DNA from: UBA7396 sp034675265
Lineage (GTDB): Bacteria > Patescibacteriota > Gracilibacteria > BD1-5 > UBA6164
Direction of reading: 5' to 3'
NCBI GenBank assembly: GCA_034675265.1
Contig: JAUCDK010000011.1
Location: 1-34,980 of the forward strand
DNA: 34,980 nt
A program made the translations under genes and the position numbers. Every line of letters starts with the position of its first letter. Position 1 is the stretch's first letter. Below, in pieces: positions 19,263 to 30,432 of the stretch. The notes beneath the pieces were generated by a model. It was not told where the DNA came from, ran no database searches, and saw only the letters and a list, made by a program, of their open reading frames with translations.

Positions 19263-19298
19263 AAATATTCCAAATATTGATTTTGGAATATTTTTTTT
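19263..19298 (+). terminator. Rho-independent terminator of groESL
   Basis: AAATATTCCAAA pairs with TTTTGGAATATTT around a short loop and is followed by a long T-run. It overlaps the promoter of the pseudopilin gene. Confidence 0.8.
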
Positions 19299-19304
19299 TA
19301 TAAT
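19277..19304 (+). promoter_or_regulatory. Promoter of the pseudopilin gene, overlapping the groEL terminator
   Basis: TTGATT (19277-19282), 16 bp, perfect TATAAT (19299-19304). The -35 lies in the loop and right arm of the groESL terminator, an economical arrangement. Confidence 0.55.
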
Positions 19305-19332
19305 AGAGAAAATATTTATAAATATTCTCAAT

Positions 19333-19752
19333 ATGAAGTTTTATTCTCAATCTGGTTTTAGTTTAATTGAAGTAATAGTATCTACTATTATCCTAACGAT
19401 TTGAGTTTTTTGAGTATACAAGCTCATTGGAAATAATATGGTTCTACTTGGAAAAAATGAAAATAAACTCAGTATAAAAACTCTCGATAAAAATTTTCAA
19501 GAATGTCTTACAAACACATTTCAACTCATTCCTGAATGAAATTTTAGTATGAATTTTTGAATTGATAATATGTGATGTGAAATAAATATTTTCCAAGAAA
19601 ATTATAATTTTACTGGAGTAACACTCAATAATCAAGAATTTTTTCTGTATGGAAATAAAAAAGCAAATTGAGATATTACCTATAATATCTTTTCTCCCGA
19701 AACAGGAAAACTAAATAAAACTACCGACCAATTATTTATAAATAAAAAATAA
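19333..19752 (+). CDS. Type IV pseudopilin-like protein
   Basis: A 139-residue protein with a class III prepilin signal: short leader MKFYSQSG, cleavage before Phe, then FSLIEVIVSTIILTIGVFGVY with Glu at +5 of the mature protein. That glutamate is typical of proteins processed and N-methylated by the PilD peptidase. The C-terminal domain is short, contains two cysteines in the middle and ends NKTTDQLFINKK. It would be a minor pilin or competence/secretion pseudopilin at the cell surface. No other pilus gene is in the window, so assembly proteins must lie elsewhere. Confidence 0.85.
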
Positions 19753-19780
19753 AATCTCCAATTGGAGAGTTTATTTTTGT
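19751..19780. terminator. Bidirectional terminator between convergent genes
   Basis: The palindrome TCTCCAATTGGAGA (19755-19768), flanked by AAAA on the left and TTTATTTTT on the right, lies between the pseudopilin stop (19750-19752) and the stop of the converging minus-strand gene (19771-19773). Confidence 0.6.
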
Positions 19781-21201
19781 AAAAATTCTTGAATACAAAT
19801 TCTTTCTTGATTTCATAAAATTCATTGATTTGTTTGTGGCCAATTACATTCTGTAGCTAAAAATCTTCTCATCGCACTTCTTGTATTTTCATCATAAATT
19901 CCATGAAATGCAAAATTATAATACCCTGTTTCATTCAAAAAAGATTGTAAAATTTTTACATTTTCTCATGTTGATCAAAGTCAAAGATTTTCTTGAAATA
20001 ACGAAATATTAAATTTTACTGGAGATGGTATTACAACTGGTTCATTTTCAGGAAGTATTGGTAAAATATCAACTGATTCAGGAATAATTTCTTGATCTAT
20101 TTGAGAAAAATCTTCATTTTCTTTTTGAAAAAATTCCGTTCCTCCCACTACATAAAAAATTCCTCATAAAATCCCCACCATAATCATAGCAAAAATATAA
20201 GTATTCTTGATAATCCATGCTTTTAAAATATCTCATAAATCTGTCACTAATACACTAAATATGAAAAAATTTATCCCTGTAAATGCAAAAAATATAAGAA
20301 CTCTATTTTCTGCCAACAACATATTTCCCAAAGATGAAAAAATAATTACTGAAAGAGAAAAAAATAAAATAAATGGTTCAATATTTTGTTTTTGAAAAAA
20401 TGGAGTTTTCTCTTTATCTAAAGCAAAACGAAAACCAAATATTTTTGCCAATAAATACACAATAAGAGTAAATAATATAATAGGAATTAAATTATTATGA
20501 AAATTCTCTAAATAAAGGCTTCAAATAAAACTAATTACTCACAAAAATAAAACATCATAAACAACATCGTCTGGATAACTTAAAAAATATTTTCATCCAT
20601 CTTCTGCATATTTTTTCATTTTCATACCTAAAAACTCCACACGTTGAGAAATCTTTTTTTCAAATCATTCAAAAATAGAAAAAATAACTCCAATAATCAA
20701 GAAATAATACAAATAAATACTCAATGTTTCAGCAAGTACCTTTTGATCTAATATCAATAAAAGAGGAATACATAACAATAATAATAAAGCCCCTCAAAAT
20801 GATATTCTAGAATCTATTTGAAAATACAATCAAAGTACCAAAAATAATACCAAAAGAAAATGCCAAATATTATCTCAAAAAAACACATATAGAAGATACA
20901 AAAAAACTACCCAGAGAAAAAAATAAATATTTTTCCAAATAAATGTTCATATTTTTTTCAAACTTTCACATACTATATTCCAACTTTTTTTGAATGTTTG
21001 ATTTTCTGATGAAACAAAAAATTCACTTTTAAAATACTCAAGTAAAAAATCAAAAATAGGAAGTAATAAAATAAAATATGAAAATATAATATAACTTTGG
21101 ACTGTTTCATTTGTATTTGAAATGAATAAAAGTAAGAATATAAATACAAAAATAAATAAAATGTAGAGATATTTAAGAGCAAAATGAATCATTTTTACCA
21201 T
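19771..21201 (-). CDS. Polytopic membrane protein with C-terminal peptidoglycan-binding-like domain
   Basis: A 476-residue protein. The first 360 residues form about ten strongly hydrophobic helices (for example YLYILFIFVFIFLLLFI and GGALLLLLCIPLLLIL). A linker rich in Glu, Pro and Ile (QEIIPESVDILPILPENE) leads to a C-terminal domain of about 85 residues. LGLGSTGENVKILQSFLNE followed by GYYNFAFHGIYDENTRSAM is the pattern of PG_binding_1 repeats (Lx.Gs.G..V..LQ..L...G, then G.fg..T..A). The domain contains two cysteines (TECNW, RICIQ). It probably anchors a membrane complex to the cell wall. ATG 21201 is chosen because the frame upstream is low-complexity; ATG 21192 is an alternative. No known family covers the membrane part. 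Confidence 0.75.
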
Positions 21202-21352
21202 ATTTAAAATATATATTATTAAAGATAAGTATAGAAAATATTTATTTTTTGCAAAAAAAAATTTGCTTTTTTTATAAAAAATATATAATGTTCCGTGAAT
21301 ACACATTTTTGGTGTATGCTTTCGGTTCTTTAAAATAATACGATTAAGCAAC

Positions 21353-21381
21353 TTGTCAGTATATTTTATACTTATTATATT
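21353..21381 (+). promoter_or_regulatory. Promoter of the SLH-domain surface protein gene
   Basis: TTGTCA (21353-21358), 17 bp, TATATT (21376-21381), 19 bp before the ATG, giving a very short leader. An inverted repeat ATACAC/GTGTAT at 21299-21317 lies upstream and could be a regulator site. The rest of the 200-bp gap (21202-21352) is AT-rich with a GCAAA/TTTGC hairpin near 21251-21266. Confidence 0.5.
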
Positions 21382-21400
21382 TAGATAATTTTTTTAAATT

Positions 21401-22480
21401 ATGACAAATTTGAATAAAAATCTAAAATCAAGACTTATTTCAGTTTTGACTTTAGTAGCACTTTTTACTGCTTTAAATGCATCTGGTGCTTTAGCTGGTT
21501 TCTGGAGAACATTAGATAATATGACTTCTAATGGAATTAATAATCCTGAAAATTTTGAATACGGATACGGTTATGGTGATAACGGTTTCTGATATGGATA
21601 TGGTTATGGATATGGTTACGGAGATTTTGGATATGGATATTCATCTTCATCTAGCTCTTCTTCATCTAGTTCATCATCTTCTTCTAGTTCATCATCTTCA
21701 TCTAGTTCAGGTGGAGGAGGTGGTTGAGGATCTTCATCTAGTTCATCTTCATCTAGTTCAGGTGGAGGAAGTAGTTGGTCATCATCTAGTTCTTCTAGTT
21801 CATCTTCATCTAGTTCAGGTGGAGCAACAGGTACTGATACAAGTACTGGTGTAGATACAGAAACTAAATCTATTTTCGAAGGAATTACTTTCGAAACTAC
21901 TGCTGATGGAAAAGTTATTATTACTAGAGCAGATGGTACAAAAGTTACTTTCTCAGATATTAACTCTACATTTGCTAAAGAATATATTGCAAAATTAGCT
22001 GGTGCTAATGTTATTAATGGTTATGAAGATGGTACTTTTAAACCAGAAAGAGATGCTTCAAGAGCTGAATACTTAAAAATAGTATTAAGAGGTATGGGTA
22101 TTGATTACTCAGACGCTGATACTTCAAAACTTACATTTGCTGATGTGGATGCAAATTCATGGATTGCAAAAGTAGTAGTTAAAGCTGTTGAACTTGGTAT
22201 GATTGATTCTACAAACAAAAACTTTAGATCTAATGATTCTATCACTAGAGCTGAGTCTATGAAAATGCTTTTAAATGCTGCTTGAATTAATGTAGTTGAA
22301 ACTCAAACTTCTGATTTTTCAGATGTAAGTGGATGGTCAACAAAATATATTCAAACTGCTAAAAATTTAGGAATAGTAAATGGTCAAGAAGTAAACGGAA
22401 AAACTGTTTTCAGACCTAATGATTCTATTACTAGAGCTGAAGTTGCTAAAATCGTAGTTAATACTATTGAAAAAAATTAA
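21401..22480 (+). CDS. S-layer homology (SLH) domain surface protein with Tyr/Gly and Ser/Gly tracts
   Basis: A 359-residue secreted protein. The signal peptide (residues 1-32) is VLTLVALFTALNASGALA. Residues about 52-75 are a Gly-Tyr repeat, and residues about 76-145 are almost only Ser interrupted by Gly-rich runs, a flexible extended stalk. Three SLH-like modules follow at about 184-238, 245-298 and 305-357 (FSDINSTFAKEYIAKLA, TFADVDANSWIAK, FSDVSGWSTKYIQ), each with GYEDGTFKP/FRSNDSITRAE-type second halves. SLH modules bind secondary cell-wall polymers. Only 3 of about 43 Gly codons are TGA, against about half in groES, and codons look selected for high expression. It has its own promoter and strong terminator, suggesting a major envelope component. 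Confidence 0.92.
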
Positions 22481-22490
22481 TCGAAAGATA

Positions 22491-22520
22491 AAAAACTCTC
22501 AAATATTTGAGAGTTTTTTA
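22491..22520. terminator. Rho-independent terminator of the SLH protein gene
   Basis: AAAAACTCTCAAA (22491-22503) pairs perfectly with TTTGAGAGTTTTT (22506-22518) around a 2-nt loop. The 13-bp stem with a T-tract is one of the strongest terminators in the window. Confidence 0.9.
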
Positions 22521-22599
22521 TTGTTTTTATTTATTTTTTCTTGAATATTTAAAAAAAATCATTATATATGGTATAAATTTTATACACCTTATTTTATTT

Positions 22600-23544
22600 A
22601 TGTCAAAAAAAATAATTTCTATAGTTCTTCCTACTTATAGAGAGGAAAAAAATGTCCCTCTCATATATAATGAGCTACAAAAAGTTTTACTGAAAATTTC
22701 TGATACATATGATTATGAAATAATTTATGTAAATGATGGAAGTCCTGATAATACTTGGGAAGAAATAGTAAAAATATGTCAAAAAGATACAAAAGTAAAA
22801 GCAATTAATCTTTCGAGAAATTTCGGGAAAGAAGTTGCTATTAGTGCTGGGATTAATGAAACTATTTGAGATGCTGTTATTACGCTTGATAGCGATGGGC
22901 AACATCCCGTAGAAATGCTAACTAGTTTTTTAGATGAGTGGGAGAAATGATATGATATCGTGTATAATAAAAGACCAAAAACTCAATGAGCAAGTTTTAT
23001 AAAAAATTTTTCATCAAAATTATTTTATTTTATATTCAATCTTATATCTGATTTTAAACTTGAACCTGGAACTACTGATTATAGATTACTTGATAGAAAA
23101 GTTGTAAACTATTATATTAAATTTCAAGAAAAAAATAGACTGTATAGATGACTTACTGACTGGTTAGGGTTTAATAAAAAAGCTCTGATTTTTGATGCTC
23201 AAAAAAGACTTGATGATTGAGTTTCTAGTTATAGTTATAAAAAATTATTCAACTTAGCAGTAAATAGTTTGACATCTTTCTCAATGTTTCCACTTAAATT
23301 AGTATGATATTTATGAATGTTTATTACATTTTCTTCAACATTTTTACTTATTTTTGTGATTTGAGATAAATTATTATTAAACTATTTTACATTTTCAAAT
23401 ATTGCAATCGTAATTATATTAAATACGATTTTAATATGAGTAGTTTTAATGAGTTTATGACTTATTGCTCTTTATATTGGGAAAATTCATGAAGAAGTTC
23501 TTCATAGACCAATGTTTATTATAAAAGATAAAGTTAATTTTTAA
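22600..23544 (+). CDS. GT2 glycosyltransferase, polyprenyl-phosphate type (DPM1/GtrB-like)
   Basis: A 314-residue protein. The GT-A domain carries IVLPTYREEKNVP, the UDP/GDP site YVNDGSPDNT, SRNFGKEVAISAGI, and TLDSDGQHPVEML containing the DSD (DxD-type) metal site. Two C-terminal membrane helices (LVGYLGMFITFSSTFLLIFVI and IVIILNTILIGVVLMSLGLIALYIGKI) end in a cytoplasmic tail HEEVLHRPMFI, as in GtrB and ArnC-type enzymes that make undecaprenyl-phosphate sugars. It would supply a lipid-linked sugar donor for the surface glycans encoded downstream. A TTGAAT-N16-TATATA promoter (22541-22568) precedes it, and the next gene starts 9 bp after its stop. Confidence 0.92.
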
Positions 23545-23553
23545 GAAAGTAAA

Positions 23554-24678
23554 ATGCAAAGTAAAGAAATTCTTTTCTTAACATGGAAAGATATCAAGCA
23601 TCCAAATAAATGAGGAGCCGAATGAGTAATTTATGAATATGCAAAATGACTTGTCAATAAATGACATAATGTAGTTTGGTTTGCTTCATGATTTGATGGA
23701 GCTATTGAAGAAGAAAATATTGATGGAATCAAAGTTATAAGAAAATTTAATATTAATACTATATATTTCAAAGCTCACAATTGGTATAAAGAGTATAAAA
23801 AAACTCATAAAATAGATTTAATCATTGATGAAGCATGAGGAATTCCACTCCTCTCTCCTCTTTATGAAAAAGAAGTACCTATTGTTTTTATGATACATCA
23901 TATTTGAGATAAAGAATGGGATTTTAAATTCAAATTTCCAATAAATATAATTTTTAAGTTTATTTTTTGATTCATATTAAAACTATATAAAAATAAAAAT
24001 ACTATTACTGTATCAAATAGTACTAAGGAAGAATTAATAAAAAAATATGGATTTAAAGAAAAAAAGATTAAAATTATAAAAAATTGTTTGAATATAAAAC
24101 CCCTTGATTTTATAAATTTTGAAAAAAAAGAAAATTCAATTTTATTCTTATGAAGACTCACTCAAATAAAAAGAGTTGAAGATGCTATATTATGATTTCA
24201 AAATTTTCATAAAAAATATCCTCAATATACTCTCAATATTCTATGAATAGAGCAAGAAAAAGAATATGCTGAAAAGTTAAAAGATTTAGTCAAAAGTAAT
24301 AATTTAGAAAATAATGTTTTTTTTAGAGGATTTAATAGAGATTTATTTTTTGAATACTTAGAAAAATCTAAAATATTATTAGTTCCCTCTTACAAAGAAG
24401 GTTTCTGATTAGTAGTTATTGAAGGAAATGCATATTGATTACCTGCTATTTGATATGATGTTGCTTGATTAGCTGATAGTATACAGGATTGAATAAATGG
24501 TTATAAAGTTACTTCTTGAGATTTTGAAACTATTTGAAATTTATTAGAGAAAGTTTTAAATAATAATATAAATTATATCAAACTGGCAAATGCGTCATTA
24601 GAAACTGCAAAAAACTACTATTGATGGGACTCTAGTATAGATGAGTTAGAAAAATATATTATACATTTAATAAAATAA
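23554..24678 (+). CDS. GT4 glycosyltransferase
   Basis: A 374-residue GT-B enzyme. It opens with ILFLTWKDIKHPNKGGAEGVIYEYAKGL, the GT4 acceptor-side glycine-rich loop. The C-terminal Rossmann domain starts at ILFLGRLTQIKRVEDAILGF, with NNVFFRGF, LVPSYKEGFGLVVIEGNAYGLPAIGYDVAGLADSI containing the E-x7-E nucleotide-sugar site, and DGINGYKV. The sugar and acceptor are not predictable. It is the second gene of a tightly packed same-strand cluster; the next gene starts 2 bp after the stop. Confidence 0.92.
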
Positions 24679-24680
24679 TA

Positions 24681-25508
24681 ATGAAAAATTTACCACTAAT
24701 TTCAATAATAATTCCAACTTATAATAGTTATAGCAACTTAAAAATATTATTAGATTCCTTTATAGATTCAGAATATAAAAATTTTGAGATTATTGTAAAT
24801 GATGATAAAAGAACTAATGATGATACTGAAAAGTTAGTAAAAAATTATGATTTTAAAATAATTTATATAAAAGAAAATTTAAAAATGGCCCAAGCAAGAA
24901 AAAAAGGTTTTGAATTTTCTCAGTGAGATATTATTATTCATATGGATTCTGATATGAAAATTACAAATAAATTATTATCAGAAGTAGCTTTACTTATGCA
25001 AAGTAATGATGCTCTTGTTATTCCTGAAATAAGCTATTGAACTACATTTTGGGCAAAATGTAAATGGTTAGAAAAAAAATGTTATGATTGAAATGCTCAT
25101 ATTGAATCATTAAGGGTAGTAAAAAGAGAAATATATAAAGAAATTTGATGACATAATGAAAAAATGGTTTTTTCTGAAGATAAAGATTTTGATTTAAGAG
25201 TAAGAAAAAAATGATACAAAGTAGGAAGATTAATTGAAAATTTTTTCTGGCACAACGAATGAGATTTAAAATTGCTAAAAACATTAAATAAAAAGAGATG
25301 ATATAGTAATACATCAAACTTATTTGCATTAGAACATCCTGAACATTATAAATGGCAAATTAATATTTTAAATAGATATGTAATTTATGTAAAAAACTAT
25401 AAATTATTTTTCAAATATCCAATTATTTATATCGGTATGGTATATATGAAAACTTTAGAGTTTTGAAGCTGAGCTTTATGATTAATTTTTAGTAAGTTAA
25501 AGAAATAA
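24681..25508 (+). CDS. GT2 glycosyltransferase
   Basis: A 275-residue GT-A enzyme with ISIIIPTYNSYSNLKILL, EIIVNDDKRTNDDTEKL, ARKKGFEFSQGDIIIHMDSDM (DSD metal site), then GGHNEKMVFSEDKDFDLRVRKKGYKVG, the ED...D/R acceptor motif usual in GT2 family synthesis enzymes. No transmembrane pair is present; a moderately hydrophobic C-terminus (YPIIYIGMVYM) may touch the membrane. It follows the GT4 gene at 2 bp and precedes the next at 4 bp, so this is one operon. Confidence 0.88.
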
Positions 25509-25512
25509 AATT

Positions 25513-26592
25513 ATGTATCTAATTATATCGCATTTCACTGAAAATAAATGAACTACTGATTATTTTTTAGATTATTTAAAAAGTAAATGAGAAAAGTATT
25601 ATTACTTAAGACATCCTTTTCACTTTGAAAACGATTTAAGTTATTCTGAATTATTATACTTTGATGGGAAAAACATAACTGTAGTTTGAAAATATAAAAA
25701 GTTTAATAGTTTTTTACTCGACATAATAAGAAATATTTTATTATCTTTTTATATTTGAATCAAATTATCATTTAAAACAAATAAAATAGTTTGATTTTGA
25801 TGATTTAATATATTTCCTTTTTTATATTTAAAATTATTTTGAAAAAAAACATATTTTTGGGGAGTTGATTATTCAACAAAAAGATTTTGAAATAATTTTT
25901 TAAATAAAATATACTTTTTTTTAGAAACAATTTCATGTTTATTTACCTCAAAGGTAATAAGTAGTTCTTATAGACAAAATGAAGCTCGAATTAAGTTTAA
26001 TCATTTAAAAAAAGAAAAGTGAATCATTATAAATAATTGAATTAATGAATTCAGTTTTGAAAAAGATTTTTCAAAATATAAACAATTATCATTTTTTTAT
26101 TTAGGTTCAATAACTCATCAACATTGAATAATTGATTTTATCACTTATTTTTATGTTAAAAAAAATATAAATAATAAACTTTATATTATTTGATGATGAG
26201 AGAAAGAGAAAGAACTTATATCATTGATAAAAAATAATAATTTAAATACAAAAGTTATCTATCTTTGAAGAAAAAAATTTGATGATATAGTTGATTTTCT
26301 AAAAAATATTGAAGAAAAATTAATTTGAATAGCTCCATATACAGACAGTCAAAATGATCATGTATATTATTGAGATAGTTTAAAAATAAGAGAATATCTC
26401 AGCTATAATTTACCTTTTTTAGTTTCTGATAAAACTTATGTAAATGATGATTTGAAGGATTTTTGATTTATTTATGATTCTTTTGAAAATATAGATATAT
26501 CTAAAATTGAAAAATATAATTTAGATATTGATAAAAAAAATAATATCTTAAAAAAATATTATTGGCATAATTTATTTAATAATTTTTTTTAA
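25513..26592 (+). CDS. GT-B fold glycosyltransferase-like protein
   Basis: A 359-residue protein. The N-terminal half is divergent (MYLIISHFTENKGTTDYFLDYLKS, then IVGFGGFNIFPFLYLKLFGKKTYFWGVDY). The C-terminal half has the GT4-like order FFYLGSITHQHGIIDFI, KLYIIGGGEKEKEL, KVIYLGRKKFDDIVDFLKN, IGIAPYTDSQNDHVYYGDSLKIREYLSYNLPFLVSD. In that last segment S-L-K-I-x-E-Y replaces the canonical E-x7-E. Its substrate is unknown. It overlaps the next gene by 1 bp in TAATG, showing translational coupling. Confidence 0.78.
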
Positions 26593-27092
26593 TGAAAACT
26601 AATGAAAGAATAATATTTAATTGAAAAATCCCGAAAAAAAATAAACTTTTTGTAGCTCTTTTATATTTAGATTTTAAATTTTTAGTATTATTATTAAAAC
26701 CTTTGATAAAAAAATATTTTTTAAAAAATGCTAAAAATGTAGATTTCATTCCTTGATTTAAATCAATGTATTGAAATATACATTGAGAAAATATTTTTTT
26801 AGCTGATGCAAATTTTATTGATTATTCACCAATCTATATATGAAAAAACTCTAAAATTGGATTTTGATGTACTTTAATTACAGCAAGTCATAATTTAGAA
26901 AAATTTTCTATTATTGAATCTGACCCAATATGGATTTGAGAAAATTCTTTTATATGAACTAATTCTATTATCCTTCAATGAGTTCATATATGAAATAATG
27001 TAGTAATATGAGCATGAAGTGTAGTTACAAAAGATATTCCTGATAATAGTGTAGCTGTTTGAAATCCAGCTAAAATAATAAATAATATTTAA
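26592..27092 (+). CDS. Left-handed beta-helix acyltransferase (WbbJ/LacA-like)
   Basis: A 166-residue protein. A short hydrophobic lead (LLYLDFKFLVLLLKPLI) precedes a hexapeptide-repeat helix: IYIGKNSKIGFGCTLIT, ASHN with the catalytic-type His, then IWIGENSFIGTNSIILQGVHIGNNVVIGAGSVVTKDIPDNSVAVGNPAKII. The ending is diagnostic for sugar O-acetyltransferases such as LacA, NodL and WbbJ. Most turn glycines are TGA codons. It probably acetylates a sugar of the surface glycan built by its neighbours. Confidence 0.92.
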
Positions 27093-27096
27093 CAAA

Positions 27097-28287
27097 ATGA
27101 AAAAAAGAATAATTTATCATATTGAATATGCTAAAAATTGAAATATTGCCTGAAGTTGATGAGAAATATGTATGTTAGAAAATATTAATTTTTTTATCTC
27201 ACAATGAGAAAAAAATATTGTTTTAACTACTGAAAATTGAAAAAAAGCCTTTGAAAATTGGGGGCTAATAGAATCTGATTTATTAGAATATAAAACTATT
27301 AAAACAGATGACCCAAGAACTCATTTCAAATTATTATTCAATTATCTTAAAAGAGTATTTTTAGCAAAAAAAGATATACGTAGTTTAGTTATTAATGATG
27401 AAGATATTATTATATGTCATTCAGATTTTTTTCCTAACTCAATTCCATTATATTTTTTAAGTAAGAAAAATAAAAATGCTAATTTTTTTTATTATTTTCA
27501 TACAAAGTATCCATCAATTTTTAAAGGATTTGAATGAGAATTTATTTGAAAATATACGATTCCTAAAATCAATATGATTTATTTAAAATTAAGTCAAATT
27601 TTTTATTTAAATCTTATAAAAAAAATTAATAGTTGATTAATATTAGTAGTAAATCCTTGTTTTGAAAGCTATATTTCCTGATTTTTTAAAAAATCTAAGG
27701 TAAAATATCATTTTTTCAAAATTTTTTGATGAGTGAAAGAAAATGTTAGTATTCATAATCAAAAAATATATGATTTAGTTTGGTTAGGAAGATTTCAAAA
27801 ATTAAAATGAATATATGAACTATTTGAAATAGTTATGTTATTAAAAAAAGAAAAAAATAATATTAAAATAGCCGTGATTTGAGGGGGAAGTCCGGAGGTA
27901 GAAAATAACTTTATTAAAAAAGTTAATGAATTAAATTTACAGGATAATATTATTTATAAAGGATTTATTAATTGAAATGAAAAATTTAAAATATTATCGC
28001 AATCAAAAATTTTTTTAATGACCAGTTATTTTGAAGGAAGACCTATTACAATCATAGAAGCTATGAAAATTGGTCTACCAGTAATTTCCTATGATTTACC
28101 TGTATACTGAGTCTATAATAAATGAATCATAAAAGTTCCTATTTTAGATAATAAAAAAATAACTCTTGAAATTTTAAACTTATTAGATAATGAAAAAAAC
28201 ATGATAGCATTAGAAAAAGAGTCATTAGATTTTTCATCGAATTACTCTTGGGAAAATACAGGAAAAGAAATTTACAACTTATTTTAA
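27097..28287 (+). CDS. GT4 glycosyltransferase
   Basis: A 396-residue GT-B enzyme. N-terminal IIYHIEYAKNGNIAGSGGEICMLENI contains the glycine-rich loop; FFYYFHTKYPSIFKGFEGEF follows. The C-terminal domain has DLVWLGRFQKLKGIYELFEIV, IKIAVIGGGSPEVENNFIKKV, NIIYKGFINGNEKFKIL, and FLMTSYFEGRPITIIEAMKIGLPVISYDLPVYG with the E-x7-E motif. It starts 4 bp after the acetyltransferase gene. The donor sugar is unknown. Confidence 0.9.
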
Positions 28288-28301
28288 AATTATTAATTTA
28301 T

Positions 28302-30365
28302 ATGAAAAATAAAATTATTACTCTTATTTTTTTATTATGATTCACTATAATCTTTTTACTACCAATTGATTTAAATTGATTTAGTTTTTGGATGGATAAT
28401 GGTTGATTATTAGACTCTAAAAATTCAATTTTGAATTATCTATATTGACGGAATCCTGATTTGTTAGGAAATGTTAATTTTACATCATATACGTCATTAT
28501 TTCACTATATTTTAAGCTATCTTTTTTTAAATTTATTCTGATATACATATTGATATTATTTTATGTATTTTTTTATAATATTTATTATTCTAATGTTGTG
28601 ATATTTAATTACATACATATATATAAAAGATAAGTATTATGCTCTCATTATATCATGATTATTTATTTTTAACCTACCTTTTTTAAGATTTTTTTATTGA
28701 CAATGAACATTAACTTTTTTTATAGCAACTATATGATTTTTATTATCTATACTTGTTATATTAAAAATTAATTCACATAATATTAATAAATCTTTAATAT
28801 TATTAACTCTTTCTTCACTTTTGATTTCTCATCCATTTTTATTTTTCTTCTATATCATTATCACTTCTGCATTACTACTATTTTATAAAAAAATTTCATT
28901 AAAAAAATTTATATTTTTATGAATAGGAATTTTTTTAATAAATTTTTTCTGGATTTTTCAGTTTGTTATTTGAACTATAATTAATTTTTGATGACTTGGA
29001 CAGAAAGATTATTCAGATTCATTAGTAAGTGTTTTTTCTATGTACTCTCAATTATATAATAGTTTTTTATTTTTATGAAAAAATTCTGATTATATAACAG
29101 AGTTCTTTGGCTGAACTTCTATTTTTATTTTTTTTAATATAATAATTCTTTGGTACCTATTCTTAAAAATAACTATTAAAAATAAAATTAATAATATTTC
29201 AATTATATTATTAATTTTATTGTTATTTCTTATAACTTTTTCAATAGGATGAAGAGAACCTTTATGAATAATTTATTCTTATTTATATAATAATATAAGT
29301 TTTTTTAGTTTTTTTAGAACGTTTAGTAATGTTTTACTCTTTGCTTTTTATATTTTTTTATTATTTTTAATAATAAATGTAGAGAAAAAAAACTATTTTT
29401 ATTTATGATATACTTGTATAATATTTATAATATGTTTTTTCACTTCTATTAGTTATTATAGCTATAACAAAACAGTAAATATTCCTAATGACTATTTTAT
29501 TGTAAAAGATATAATTGATAAAAATGTCTCTTGAAAAAATGTAATGTTATTACCTTGTAGTACTTATGATTACTACTCATGGGATACTGGGAAACAAGAT
29601 AAATATTTTTTAGAAAGTTATTTAAATCATAACTCAATAATATTTTATAGACCTACACTATCAAACTATGAAACTATAAAAAATTTATTTAACCAAGTAT
29701 GTGAATATAATTTTACCTTATCAAATCTTAATAACTATAACATAGAATATATCTTATTAAGAAAAGATTTAATATATTCTGAAAGATATTATTATCAAGA
29801 TTTTAATGAAGTAATGCTGGAATGATTTCAAAAAGTATATGAGGGTGATTATTTATCCCTATACCAATTAAATACAAATCATAATAGTATTGATTTTATA
29901 TATCAATCTCCTATCAAATATATATCTAAATTTACCATTTCAAATGTTAAAGAGATTTTTATTCCAAATAATTTTAACCCTAATTGGAAGCTTTATTTAA
30001 AAAATCAACAATGAATATTTAGTAAACCTCTCTTTGAAAATACTCATCATTTAGTCTATGATTATGCCAACTGATGGACTATTTCTAAAGATGAAATTAT
30101 AAAATATGTTGATGAAAATTATTCAAAAGAACTTCAAAAAGAATGATACCCAAAACAAATTGCAAATGGAAAATTAGATTATAAATACTATATTTTAAAC
30201 TCTGATGGAAGCATTGATGTTGAACTTACTCTTTATTTTAAACCTCAAAGTTATTTTTACTTAGGACTTATAATTTCAGGAACTACATTTATAATATTAG
30301 TTTGATATTTAACTATCAGTTATATAAGAAATAGAAAAGAAGAAATAATTTCTGAAATTGATTAA
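28302..30365 (+). CDS. Large polytopic membrane protein of the surface-glycan cluster (YfhO/GT-C-like)
   Basis: A 687-residue protein. About 11 hydrophobic helices fill residues 1-400, an extracytoplasmic domain of about 240 residues follows (VSGKNVMLLPCSTYDYYSWDTGKQDKY onwards), and one final helix (FYLGLIISGTTFIILVGYLTI) leads to a charged tail. The layout resembles YfhO and related GT-C-like membrane proteins that take lipid-linked sugars. A loop sequence GGREPLG followed by FRTFSNVLLFAFY is shared in type with the protein encoded at 31878-33524 (MREPGKLLGMVAIIYTFFF). I see no certain catalytic motif. A sugar transferase or polymerase in glycan export is a reasonable inference. Confidence 0.7.
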
Positions 30366-30404
30366 AAATAATTTATTTTAATAATCTGGAAAAGAACAAA
30401 AAAT

Positions 30405-30432
30405 TTGATTTATTTTATTATTTGATTATTAT
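30405..30432 (+). promoter_or_regulatory. Promoter of the AbiE toxin-antitoxin operon
   Basis: TTGATT (30405-30410), 16 bp, TATTAT (30427-30432). The -10 box lies inside the left arm of the 48-bp palindrome, an ideal position for repression by the antitoxin. Confidence 0.5.

Noticed and set aside
21531..21854. Open frame rich in Leu, His and Val over the SLH gene
   Set aside because: It is an out-of-frame reading of the TCATCT/GGTGGA repeats of the SLH protein.
26895..27095. Minus-strand open frame over the acetyltransferase end
   Set aside because: It is the shadow of the hexapeptide-repeat gene, which is unambiguous on the plus strand.
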